Shown here in pieces: positions 35,678-42,795 of a stretch of 64,000 nucleotides of DNA. The DNA is from Sphingopyxis sp. PAMC25046. GTDB lineage: Bacteria > Pseudomonadota > Alphaproteobacteria > Sphingomonadales > Sphingomonadaceae. Position numbers and translations under genes: made by a program. The notes beneath the pieces are model-generated. The model saw only the letters and a list, made by a program, of their open reading frames with translations. It ran no database searches and was not told where the DNA came from. The stretch lies in NCBI RefSeq assembly GCF_004795895.1, contig NZ_CP039250.1:3472001-3536000 (forward strand), in the 5' to 3' direction. Position 1 is the first letter of the stretch, and every line of letters starts with the position of its first letter.

Positions 35678-36319
35678 CTATGGGCGGTCTGGCGCGTTCT
35701 TCTCGGGCGACGTCGATCGCAGCGCGACGAACAGCGTGGCCGCACCGGCTTCGCTCCGGCCGGCAGGGGGCCGGTCGCCGATCGCGAAGAAGATGGCATT
35801 GACGGTACGCGGCGTTGCACTGGCGGCCGTGACAGCCGACCGGGAATTGACGGGCACTCCGGCGACGCTCGCGAGATAGGCGCGGGTCTCACCGGGCAGC
35901 GCGCGGCCGGTCCGCACGTGCTCGGCATAGCGTGCCGGTCCCGCGTTATAGGCTGCGAACAGTCCGGGATAACCGAAGCGGTCATACATCAGACGAAGAT
36001 AGAGCGTCCCCGCCAATATGTTGTCGCGCGGGCTATGGGGATCACGTCCGAGCCCGAGCCGCGCGCGCATTTCGGACCAGGTGCCGGGCATGAGCTGCAT
36101 CAGTCCCATCGCGCCGGCGTGGCTGGTAATCGGGCGCCCGTCCAGCACCGTGCGCCCGCCGCTCTCGGCGCGCATGACGCGCTCGATCCATTCTACCGGC
36201 ACGCCGAAACGCGCCGAGGCTGCCTCGATATAGGGCCGCCAGTGAACGACCGACTGCGCGTCAGCCGGTGCCGCCGCCAGCAGCGCCAGGGCGGTGATGG
36301 CGACCCTCAGCCCAGCCAC
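35678..36319 (-). CDS. Lytic transglycosylase of the transfer system (VirB1-like)
   Basis: 213 residues from the GTG at 36319, which overlaps traF by 13 bases and begins the signal peptide (AGLRVAITALALLAAAPADA). The SLT domain has the catalytic Glu in VMRAESGG, then GLMQLMPGTW and AAYNAGPARY. These enzymes open the peptidoglycan for the transfer channel. It has a C-terminal extension of about 60 residues. Confidence 0.85.
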   Translation of the reverse strand: MAGLRVAITALALLAAAPADAQSVVHWRPYIEAASARFGVPVEWIERVMRAESGGRTVLDGRPITSHAGAMGLMQLMPGTWSEMRARLGLGRDPHSPRDNILAGTLYLRLMYDRFGYPGLFAAYNAGPARYAEHVRTGRALPGETRAYLASVAGVPVNSRSAVTAASATPRTVNAIFFAIGDRPPAGRSEAGAATLFVALRSTSPEKNAPDRP

Positions 36320-36828
36320 AGCAGTCGCACCTCGCCGATGACGTCGCCGCGCGATGTCGGTCCGAAATAACGCCCATCGAACGAATCCGGGCTGTCCATC
36401 AGCAGGAACAATGCGCCCGAACGCAACATCACGCAGCCATTCCACCACGGCATCGGACGGTCGCGGCCATCGGCTTCGCGGCGTTCGGCCACCGGGTGGC
36501 CGTTGACATAGATCTCCCGCCCGCGCGCACAGACGCGATCGCCGGGCGCGGCCGCGACGCGCTTGACCAGCGGGATATTGATCGGAATGTAGCGCCGCTC
36601 GGCGGCGAGCCGGCGCCAGCGGTCGGGCACCCGGACCAGCACCATGTCGCCCGATGCGATGTCCTGCCGTCCGCTGACGGCATAGAGACCGATCGGCGCG
36701 CTGGCCGATGCGTTCCAGACCAGCCACGGCGTTGGCGGCAGCGCGATCGTGGTCGCCAGCGCGGCCGCGCCGAGACCGATCAGCGCGGTGGGTTTAGCCG
36801 GCAGACGGGAGGGTAGCAGCCTAGCCAT
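36307..36828 (-). CDS. traF: S26-family peptidase TraF
   Basis: 173 residues from the ATG at 36828. It has an N-terminal membrane helix (ALIGLGAAALATTIALPPT), the catalytic Ser in SASAPIGLYAV and the catalytic Lys in PLVKRVAAAPGD. TraF in RP4 cleaves and cyclises the TrbC pilin; a TrbC pilin is encoded at 17089-17442. It overlaps the HTH gene before it and the transglycosylase gene after it. Confidence 0.85.
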   Translation of the reverse strand: MARLLPSRLPAKPTALIGLGAAALATTIALPPTPWLVWNASASAPIGLYAVSGRQDIASGDMVLVRVPDRWRRLAAERRYIPINIPLVKRVAAAPGDRVCARGREIYVNGHPVAERREADGRDRPMPWWNGCVMLRSGALFLLMDSPDSFDGRYFGPTSRGDVIGEVRLLWLG

Positions 36829-37132
36829 TGCCTCCCTCCCGCATGTTCGCGCGCGACCAGGCCTCGATATCGTCGATATGGTAGCGCCAGACGGTGCCAT
36901 GCTTTCGGCACGGCGGGCCGCGCCGCTCCCGGCGCATCTTCTTGAGCGTGTCCCCCGCGAGACCGAGATGGAACGCGGCCTGCTTGGTTGTCAGAAACGG
37001 GCAATGCTCGCGTGCCCGCCGAGCGCGCTCCGCGGCCGACGACGCCGTGGCTCCACCGTCCACAGCGGATGAATCCGCCTCGATCCGTGTTCGCGCGCCG
37101 CCGCCTGCTTCGGGGTTTGGATCGTGTGTCAT
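36821..37132 (-). CDS. Excisionase/MerR-like HTH protein
   Basis: 103 residues. A disordered N-terminus is followed by the HTH segment FLTTKQAAFHLGLAGDTLKK, then RRERRGPPCRKHGTVWRYHI, the pattern of helix-turn-helix domain 17 proteins. It overlaps traF by 8 bases. It may regulate traF and the downstream genes. Confidence 0.7.
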   Translation of the reverse strand: MTHDPNPEAGGGARTRIEADSSAVDGGATASSAAERARRAREHCPFLTTKQAAFHLGLAGDTLKKMRRERRGPPCRKHGTVWRYHIDDIEAWSRANMREGGNG

Positions 37133-37162
37133 GAGTGCAGCGCCCGGTCCGACGAACCCGCG

Positions 37163-38038
37163 TTACCCGCCGATCAGGCCCGCACGCGCGGCTTCCTGTT
37201 CGGCGACATAGGCATCCAGCATGTCGGCCTGGCCGGGGAGCAGCGCGTCGATCGCAGGGAGGCCGTCGATATCGTCCCGGTGAAGCAGCACGGACGGGCA
37301 CTGGCCTTCGACATTGCCGAGATTGGGGCGATGCTGGGCATAGCCGATGAGCGCGGCCAGATCGGGATCGAACGCTCGAGCGATGGCGGGCGGATAGACG
37401 AGATACTGATTCTCGAACGTCCGCAGCCATCCGAGGCAATAGGAGGTGATGACCGCGCGGCGCACATGATCGGACTGGTTAGCGCCGGCACCATGCAGGA
37501 TCGATCCGAGGAACAGCAGCGCGGAGCCGGGTGGCATTTCGGCGGCGACCGGACGTGCATCGCCCGGTTGCGATGCCGCATCGTGATGGCTGCCCGGCCA
37601 GACCAGCGTCGCGCCACTCTCCAGCGTGAACGGATCGATCGGCCAGATGACGTTGATCTGATAGTGCATCCCGGTCTTGACGCCGCCCCAGAGATCCTGG
37701 TCGCGGTGCGGCACCTGCGCGAGCGCGCCGGGATGGATTTCGATCGCCTGGGTGAGGTTGAGAACGATACGATCGCACCATTCCCCGAGCACCGTTTCGG
37801 CGATACCGCGGATGATCGGGTGCAGCACAAGGCCGGCGATATGCCGTGAACGCCGCAACAACGCGCCAAAGCGCTTGGTGCGGGCTCCGTAGAATCCGCC
37901 TTCGCAAAAGGGCGTGGCGACGAAGCGCGGTGCGAGTTCGGCTTCGAGCGCGGTGATTAGCTCGGTCGGCACGGCGTTATCGACAATGACATAACCGTCG
38001 GCGAGCAGCATCGCGGCGAGGCGGGCGGGGTCGTGCAT
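37163..38038 (-). CDS. Phytanoyl-CoA dioxygenase (PhyH) family Fe(II)/2-oxoglutarate oxygenase
   Basis: 291 residues. I chose the ATG at 38038 because AAGGGA lies 6 bases upstream; an ATG at 38044 abuts that site. The iron motif is VPHRDQDLWGG (His, Asp) with the distal His in LHGAGANQSDHVRRAV and the 2-oxoglutarate-binding Arg after it. It lies 11 bases after luxI, so the two are co-transcribed. From memory, this pairing recurs in sphingomonads. A role in tailoring or degrading the signal is inference. Confidence 0.8.
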   Translation of the reverse strand: MHDPARLAAMLLADGYVIVDNAVPTELITALEAELAPRFVATPFCEGGFYGARTKRFGALLRRSRHIAGLVLHPIIRGIAETVLGEWCDRIVLNLTQAIEIHPGALAQVPHRDQDLWGGVKTGMHYQINVIWPIDPFTLESGATLVWPGSHHDAASQPGDARPVAAEMPPGSALLFLGSILHGAGANQSDHVRRAVITSYCLGWLRTFENQYLVYPPAIARAFDPDLAALIGYAQHRPNLGNVEGQCPSVLLHRDDIDGLPAIDALLPGQADMLDAYVAEQEAARAGLIGG

Positions 38039-38049
38039 CGCCATTCCCT

Positions 38050-38664
38050 TCACGCGGCTCTTGCCGCCGCATCGGGAGTGATCGCACCCGGTACATAGAT
38101 GCCGTTCGACGCCAGCAGCGCAGGCGTACCGGCGCAGATCTCGATGCGGAACGCTCCAAGGAACGCGCCATCGATGCGGCGCGCGGGGCCGAGCGGCGCT
38201 GCGCGCCAGCCCATCGCCAAAACCTCCTCGCGAAAAGCAGCGGTCACGACGCCGGTTAGCATGGTGATTCCGCTGCCGAGCGCATGATCGACCATCGCCG
38301 AGATGAGCCGGTTGCGGACACGCAGGCGTCCGGGGGCGCCCAATCGTTGCGGCAGGCAAAGTCGCGTAATCTCGCGAACCTGCTCCCCCCGGGGCGCATC
38401 GCACTCGCAGAGCGACGCGAAACGATCGGCGAGAAGATGTGCGCCCTCTGTCGATAGCAGCCGCATCGACCCCTGGTGAATGCAGCCATCGTCGGTGGCG
38501 ATCAGATAGACCGCCTTGTCGCCGTCATAGCTGTCGATTTCATAGCGGCCGCCGACGACCGGAACATCCCAGCCCAGCAGATCGACGAACAGGGTCTTGC
38601 GGTCCTCGAACATCGAGGCGGCGCGCGCATCGGTAAGCGAGCACCCTTTGACAATATGGATCAT
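38050..38664 (-). CDS. luxI: Acyl-homoserine-lactone synthase (LuxI family)
   Basis: 204 residues from the ATG at 38664, with GGGAG about 8 bases upstream. LuxI motifs: SMFEDRKTLFVDLLGWDVPV, GRYEIDSYDGDKAVYLI, GSMRLL and EITRLCLPQRL. It is clearly related to, but different from, the partial luxI at 1-550. The ribosome site lies in a hairpin stem. The gene is between luxR (upstream) and the PhyH-type gene. Confidence 0.92.
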   Translation of the reverse strand: MIHIVKGCSLTDARAASMFEDRKTLFVDLLGWDVPVVGGRYEIDSYDGDKAVYLIATDDGCIHQGSMRLLSTEGAHLLADRFASLCECDAPRGEQVREITRLCLPQRLGAPGRLRVRNRLISAMVDHALGSGITMLTGVVTAAFREEVLAMGWRAAPLGPARRIDGAFLGAFRIEICAGTPALLASNGIYVPGAITPDAAARAA

Positions 38665-38671
38665 GGCAGTA

Positions 38672-38705
38672 GCTCCCGTTCAAATTGAACAGTCGCGAAG
38701 GGAGC
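38672..38705 (-). promoter_or_regulatory. Hairpin with the second luxI ribosome site in its stem
   Basis: GGGAGC at 38700-38705 and GCTCCC at 38672-38677 (as read on the + strand) can pair on the transcript, burying the GGGAG ribosome site. Between them lies the palindrome GTTCAAATTGAAC (38678-38690), which could also be a regulator-binding site. Another palindrome, TCAATATTGA, lies at 38730-38739. Confidence 0.5.
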
Positions 38706-38756
38706 AGAGATGAAGGGCTCAAACAGTCGTCAATATTGAGGATGCGGCGATCCCGC

Positions 38757-39503
38757 TCAGAACCGCGGGACGATCTCCTCGATGCAGACGATTCCGCAGG
38801 CGAGCGCGATCGCCGGGAGCTGCGCGCGGGAATAGATTCCGAAATGTTCGCGCAGGTCACGCATGTAGGTGCGCACTGTCGTCGGGGCGATGTTCATCAT
38901 GATCCCGATCTCGACGTCGCTCTTGCCCATCGCCGCCAAGCGAAAGCATTCGAGCCGCTTTGGGCTGAGATGGGGTAATTTCAGCGGGCGCGCCGGAAAG
39001 CCGTGCAAGCGCCGCGCCTCGGTAAACGCCTCGCTCGCCATCAGCGTCGCGATCCGGCAGATATGCGATGGCGGCAATTGCCCGTCGCGCGTTGCGAACG
39101 TACAGCATCCGGGCGGCTCGCCGGCGACGCCAATCGGAACGGTGAGGCCGTTGCGCAGGCCATGACGCGCGGCTTCGCGCACGATGCGCGCCTGTCGCCG
39201 CGTGAAGCCGCCCAGCAGTCGCTCCATTTCGTGCCAGCAGAACGCCCGGCTTGTCGAGCGCGCCGCGAGCAAGGCGGGATCGTCGCGGTAATAGCCTTCG
39301 GCGACGAAAACGTCGCCCCAGCTCTGGAAATTGTCCATGCGGAAATATCGCCCACCGGGCTGAAAGAAGGCCATGCTCTGGACGATCGCGAGCCATGGGA
39401 GGCCGAGCTGGCGTGCGGCGGCCTCGCTGCAACTGAACAGCTCGCGATCACTGTTCGCGCGCCTGGCCTGCTTAATATAGGCATCGAGGTCGCGAAACGG
39501 CAC
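38757..39503 (-). CDS. luxR: LuxR-family autoinducer-binding transcriptional regulator
   Basis: 248 residues. Autoinducer-binding N-terminal domain (LGLPWLAIVQSMAFFQPGGR, then FQSWGDVFVAEGYYRDDPAL) and a GerE HTH (LSPKRLECFRLAAMGKSDVE, then PTTVRTYMRDLREHFG). It is 92 bases upstream of luxI on the same strand. By analogy with TraR of Ti plasmids it may control transfer of this element, which is inference. Confidence 0.88.
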   Translation of the reverse strand: MPFRDLDAYIKQARRANSDRELFSCSEAAARQLGLPWLAIVQSMAFFQPGGRYFRMDNFQSWGDVFVAEGYYRDDPALLAARSTSRAFCWHEMERLLGGFTRRQARIVREAARHGLRNGLTVPIGVAGEPPGCCTFATRDGQLPPSHICRIATLMASEAFTEARRLHGFPARPLKLPHLSPKRLECFRLAAMGKSDVEIGIMMNIAPTTVRTYMRDLREHFGIYSRAQLPAIALACGIVCIEEIVPRF

Positions 39504-39589
39504 CGAGGGGCACTCCTTTCGACGCGCGCGTTGCGGGCGCGTCTATCGGGCGCGTGGTTCCAGCCCACGCGCGTGCAGCCCCCGATGAT

Positions 39590-39916
39590 TTACTTGGTCT
39601 TGCTCGGCCGCCCCGTCGGCTTGTGCGGATGGCGCCGGAGCGTCACCGCCGGGCGCGCCAGTATCGCGCCGATTTCCAGTTCGTCGTCCGAAACGATCGA
39701 GATCGATATCCGGCCGGACAAGAGATAGACGGCATTAACGCCGAGTGCCTTCGCGAGCCGCTCCATTGCTTTCAGCGTCGGGCTCGACCGGCCATTTTCG
39801 ATCGCACTCAGATAAGAGCTGCTCGTGCCCGCATCATGGGCGAGCGCTTCTTGCGTGATGCGCATCGCAAGCCGCAATTTCCTGAGATTCAAACTGAAGG
39901 ACTTCGACGCATCCAT
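39590..39916 (-). CDS. XRE-family regulator
   Basis: 108 residues. The HTH is LNLRKLRLAMRITQEALAHD, then AGTSSSYLSAIENGRSSPTL, followed by LAKALGVNAVYLLSG. A basic C-terminal tail ends the protein. An inverted repeat at 39919-39936 abuts its start codon, suggesting autorepression. It sits 87 bases upstream of luxR, on the same strand, so it may gate the quorum-sensing genes. Confidence 0.8.
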   Translation of the reverse strand: MDASKSFSLNLRKLRLAMRITQEALAHDAGTSSSYLSAIENGRSSPTLKAMERLAKALGVNAVYLLSGRISISIVSDDELEIGAILARPAVTLRRHPHKPTGRPSKTK

Positions 39917-39918
39917 AA

Positions 39919-39936
39919 GGGCGTAAGTTCACGCCC
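39919..39936 (-). promoter_or_regulatory. Inverted repeat at the XRE gene start
   Basis: GGGCGT-N6-ACGCCC lies 3 bases outside the start codon of the XRE gene. A second imperfect inverted repeat, ACTCCA...TGGAGT, follows near 39947-39973, and an AT-rich tract lies beyond. Probably the operator and promoter of the XRE gene. Confidence 0.5.
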
Positions 39937-40403
39937 TGCGACCATTACTCCACACTGGATACAGGTTGGAGTTATTATCTATATTATTACGTTTTTACAA
40001 ATATTTAAATGAGATTCCCGAACAACGCGCACTCAACTCTGATGCGGATTCTCAGGCGCGCCAAAAGACCGCATTCGGACGGTCGAATCGGTCGATGACC
40101 GAAGCCCTCACGCCAGGACATTGGCCGTGGACGCCGCAGTGGAAATCCCATCGGCGTCGTCACATCCGGGGCGAGCATTGATTTCAAGCGCCGAGCGAAT
40201 CACGATGCGAACAACGTCCCGTGGACACGTCCGCAATCGCCGTTCCGGCGTGGCGTACAGGAATCATCGGATAGTTTGACGTGCCTGTGTGTCGTTGTCT
40301 CCTTTGATTTGAATGCAGCGCAGCGAAGCGGAGCGTCGCATTGGTTCATAGTTATGAAATCACCGTTCGTGTCGGGCCGCTGGCCGCCCACCATGCCAAC
40401 CGA
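39937..40403. other. Boundary gap between the conjugative backbone and the catabolic island
   Basis: 467 bases without a supported gene. The left part is AT-rich (promoter-like), the right part ordinary. It includes one AGCGAAGCGGA repeat copy (40322-40332). The gene style changes here from mobile-element backbone to catabolism. Confidence 0.45.
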
Positions 40404-41549
40404 CTACTCGCAACAGTCGGTTCTGGCGGTAATCCCGCAGCGGTCCGGTTTGCTCCAGCCCCGCCGAATTGTACTCGGATCTTCATGATGCAGCGGGATC
40501 GGTCCGGGGATCGGTAGTGACGAGCCCGAAAAACGTGGCGCCGGCATTGCCTGGAGGATATTGTCGATCTCCCGATAGACGCCTCGCGCTGCCATATGAG
40601 GATGGCGCGCCGCTTCGTCCGGATCAAGCACGGGGGCAAAGCAGGCATCGCTGCCTTCCAGCAGTGTGCGCCATTCTTCCCGTGTCCGCATGGCGAATAT
40701 CTCGCTAAAACGCTGCTTGAGCTCGGGCCAGGCATCACGATCATAGCCGTCGTCAAAACTGCTATCGCCGGCCAACCCCAGCTTTTTGCAAAGCAGCGCA
40801 TAGAACTTGGGCTCGAGTGATCCGACTGAGATGAAATTCCCGTCGGCGCACCGATAGGTCGAGTACCAGTGAGGGCCGTCAAGGATGCTGCAGCCGCGTA
40901 TGCTGGCAACCTGGCCGGCGGCCTTCAGGCTCAGGAGCAAGTTCATCATGTGAGCGCTCCCATCGACGATCGCGGCGTCAACCACTTGCCCATTCCCGGT
41001 ATCCCGCGCGTGCATTGCCGCTGCGAGGACGCCGATGGCCAAATAGAGCGCTCCACCCCCAATATCGCCTACCAGGCTTGGCGGCGCCATTGGCGGTTCA
41101 CCGGGATGCCCAGCATACCAAAGGGCTCCTGACAGCGCGATATAGTTGATGTCATGGCCGGCCGCTTGGGCGAGAGGTCCCTGCTGCCCCCAACCCGTCA
41201 TGCGACCGAATACAAGGCGGGGGTTACGCGCTAGGCAAACCTCGGGACCAAGGCCGAGCCTCTCCATCACCCCAGGCCGCATGCCTTCGATCAGTACATC
41301 GCCCCTTTGGACGAGATCCAGGACATGCGCGACGCCTTCGGGGGACTTCAGATCCAAGGCAATTACACGTTTCCCGCGGTTCACAATGGCGCCGCTGCCA
41401 AGATCGATATTTTCGGAGTTAGGGCTTACGCGTTCAATGACGACGACATCGGCGCCAAGGTCGGCCAACAGCATTCCGCAAAACGGCGCCGGGCCGATGC
41501 CCGCAATTTCGAGTATTTTGAGGCCTGCAAGCGGACCAGTTTTCGTCAT
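40404..41549 (-). CDS. CoA-transferase III family, alpha-methylacyl-CoA racemase-like
   Basis: 381 residues, the usual length. The racemase-type catalytic pair appears present: His132 in AAGHDINYIALSG and Asp162 in VGDIGGG. The family also contains CoA transferases, whose Asp aligns elsewhere, so racemase is favoured. Racemases convert (2R)- to (2S)-methyl-branched acyl-CoA so that beta-oxidation can proceed, which fits the neighbouring genes. It is divergent from the LysR gene, with a shared control region. Confidence 0.75.
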   Translation of the reverse strand: MTKTGPLAGLKILEIAGIGPAPFCGMLLADLGADVVVIERVSPNSENIDLGSGAIVNRGKRVIALDLKSPEGVAHVLDLVQRGDVLIEGMRPGVMERLGLGPEVCLARNPRLVFGRMTGWGQQGPLAQAAGHDINYIALSGALWYAGHPGEPPMAPPSLVGDIGGGALYLAIGVLAAAMHARDTGNGQVVDAAIVDGSAHMMNLLLSLKAAGQVASIRGCSILDGPHWYSTYRCADGNFISVGSLEPKFYALLCKKLGLAGDSSFDDGYDRDAWPELKQRFSEIFAMRTREEWRTLLEGSDACFAPVLDPDEAARHPHMAARGVYREIDNILQAMPAPRFSGSSLPIPGPIPLHHEDPSTIRRGWSKPDRCGITARTDCCE

Positions 41550-41678
41550 TCAGGCATACCTGCGTCTGAGACCTTGGCGCTTTGATCCAGGCCGTTTCGC
41601 CGCTCCAGATTTCGAGACGGGTTGCAGTCGTGCTGGGCGGCAGTGTCGAAAGTAAGATTGGCAAAATGACCTTGATTC

Positions 41679-41718
41679 GCCTAATTCATTCTCTGGAGCA
41701 ATTATTCCTGGGGGGCAT
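41679..41718 (+). promoter_or_regulatory. Copy 1 of the 40-bp catabolic regulon motif
   Basis: Between the racemase-like gene and the LysR gene, just before the LysR start. It shares TAATTCAT in its left part and ATTATTCCT then GGCAT in its right part with the copies at 45024, 51141 and 57185. It is the weakest copy. Probably an autoregulatory LysR site. Confidence 0.5.
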
Positions 41719-41722
41719 GTCC

Positions 41723-42631
41723 ATGCTCGATTCTCGCCTCAAGCATGCCGTCGCGGTTGGTCAGCTTCGTTCCTTCTCCAGGGCAGCGGATGCGGTTGGT
41801 GTCACGCAGTCGGCGGTGACCAAGAGTGTCGCTGAACTCGAACGGCATCTTGGCTATTCCCTTTTCCATCGGACCTCACGGGGCGCGATGCCGACAGAGG
41901 AGGGACGCGAATTTATTGATCGCGCAGCGCGCTTGCTTGCCGACGCAGCTGAACTACTCGGAGATACAGCCCGCCGCGCCGACGCCTATGCGGGCCCGCT
42001 TCGAATCGGACTGTTCCCAGGGTCAATCGACTGGTTGCTCACCCAACCTCTGGTTTCTTTGCTGCGGCGCCATCCGGCAGTGCGCGTCGAAGTCGTTTCG
42101 GGCAACAGCGAAAGGGGCGTGCGACTCCTGTCGCGCGGCGATATCGATGTCGCCTTTGGACTTGAAGCGGCCTTTGCACGCTGGCCGGAATTCAAGTGCG
42201 AGCGGGTCGCCTCGATCGAAATACTGCCTTTTGTGCGGAACAATCATCCCATTCTGGGGATAAACCCGACCAGCAAGGAGCCGCTGGTCCAGTTCGAATT
42301 CGTAGTGCCCTCATCTTCCGAACCCTACACATCGATCATTCAGCAGATGTACGAAAAAAGCGGTAAGCGTCCCGCTGACTGGATCCACATGACAGACTAT
42401 TTTCAATTGGTTCGACGGATCGTTGCCACATCCGATGCTATCGGGATGGTTGCAAAACAGTTCACCGAGAACTCATGGTTTCGCGCCAATTTCGTGGCCT
42501 TGGAGGGAATCGGTTTATTCGATCCATTGACGCTTTGTTATGCTGTGCGTAGCCGCTGGCAGGTAAAACCGGCTGGCCGTGCGCTCGTCAGCCTTGTTCG
42601 TCAGGCATGGCGCACCGCATCATCGGATTAA
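41723..42631 (+). CDS. LysR-family transcriptional regulator
   Basis: 302 residues from the ATG at 41723 (GGGGGG about 8 bases upstream; an ATG at 41717 is the alternative). N-terminal HTH: VGQLRSFSRAADAVGVTQSA, then VTKSVAELERHLGYSLFHR. The C-terminal substrate-binding domain follows (GPLRIGLFPGSIDWLLTQPL). It is the only regulator in the catabolic island and is divergent from the racemase-like gene, the usual LysR layout. The inducer is unknown. Confidence 0.85.
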   Translation: MLDSRLKHAVAVGQLRSFSRAADAVGVTQSAVTKSVAELERHLGYSLFHRTSRGAMPTEEGREFIDRAARLLADAAELLGDTARRADAYAGPLRIGLFPGSIDWLLTQPLVSLLRRHPAVRVEVVSGNSERGVRLLSRGDIDVAFGLEAAFARWPEFKCERVASIEILPFVRNNHPILGINPTSKEPLVQFEFVVPSSSEPYTSIIQQMYEKSGKRPADWIHMTDYFQLVRRIVATSDAIGMVAKQFTENSWFRANFVALEGIGLFDPLTLCYAVRSRWQVKPAGRALVSLVRQAWRTASSD

Positions 42632-42681
42632 CGGCAAGGGGGCGGGGTGCGATCGGAAATCCGCTGCATCCGTCGCGATCA

Positions 42682-42737
42682 GCTAGAGCATTTCGCGCAG
42701 AAGTGGGAACCGGCTTTCCGGCAGGAAATGCTCTAGC
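42682..42737. repeat. Dispersed REP-like palindrome
   Basis: Perfect 13-base arms (GCTAGAGCATTTC at 42682-42694; GAAATGCTCTAGC at 42725-42737) around a core containing AGAAGTGGGAACCGG. From memory, this sequence type is dispersed in many alphaproteobacterial genomes. It lies between the convergent LysR and TonB receptor genes and could act as a bidirectional terminator. Confidence 0.7.
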
Positions 42738-42795
42738 AAATTGATCTTGGGCATTTTCCGAGTTGGCGGGTGATTCCACTCGCCTCGAAAATGGC

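Noticed and set aside
37163..38404. Extended N-terminus of the PhyH-type protein
   Set aside because: The extension is antisense-like, overlaps luxI and lacks family similarity; the start at 38038 has a proper ribosome site.
40200..40488. Short frames on both strands near the left end of the catabolic island
   Set aside because: Low-complexity products, no ribosome sites, partly overlapping the racemase-like gene end.
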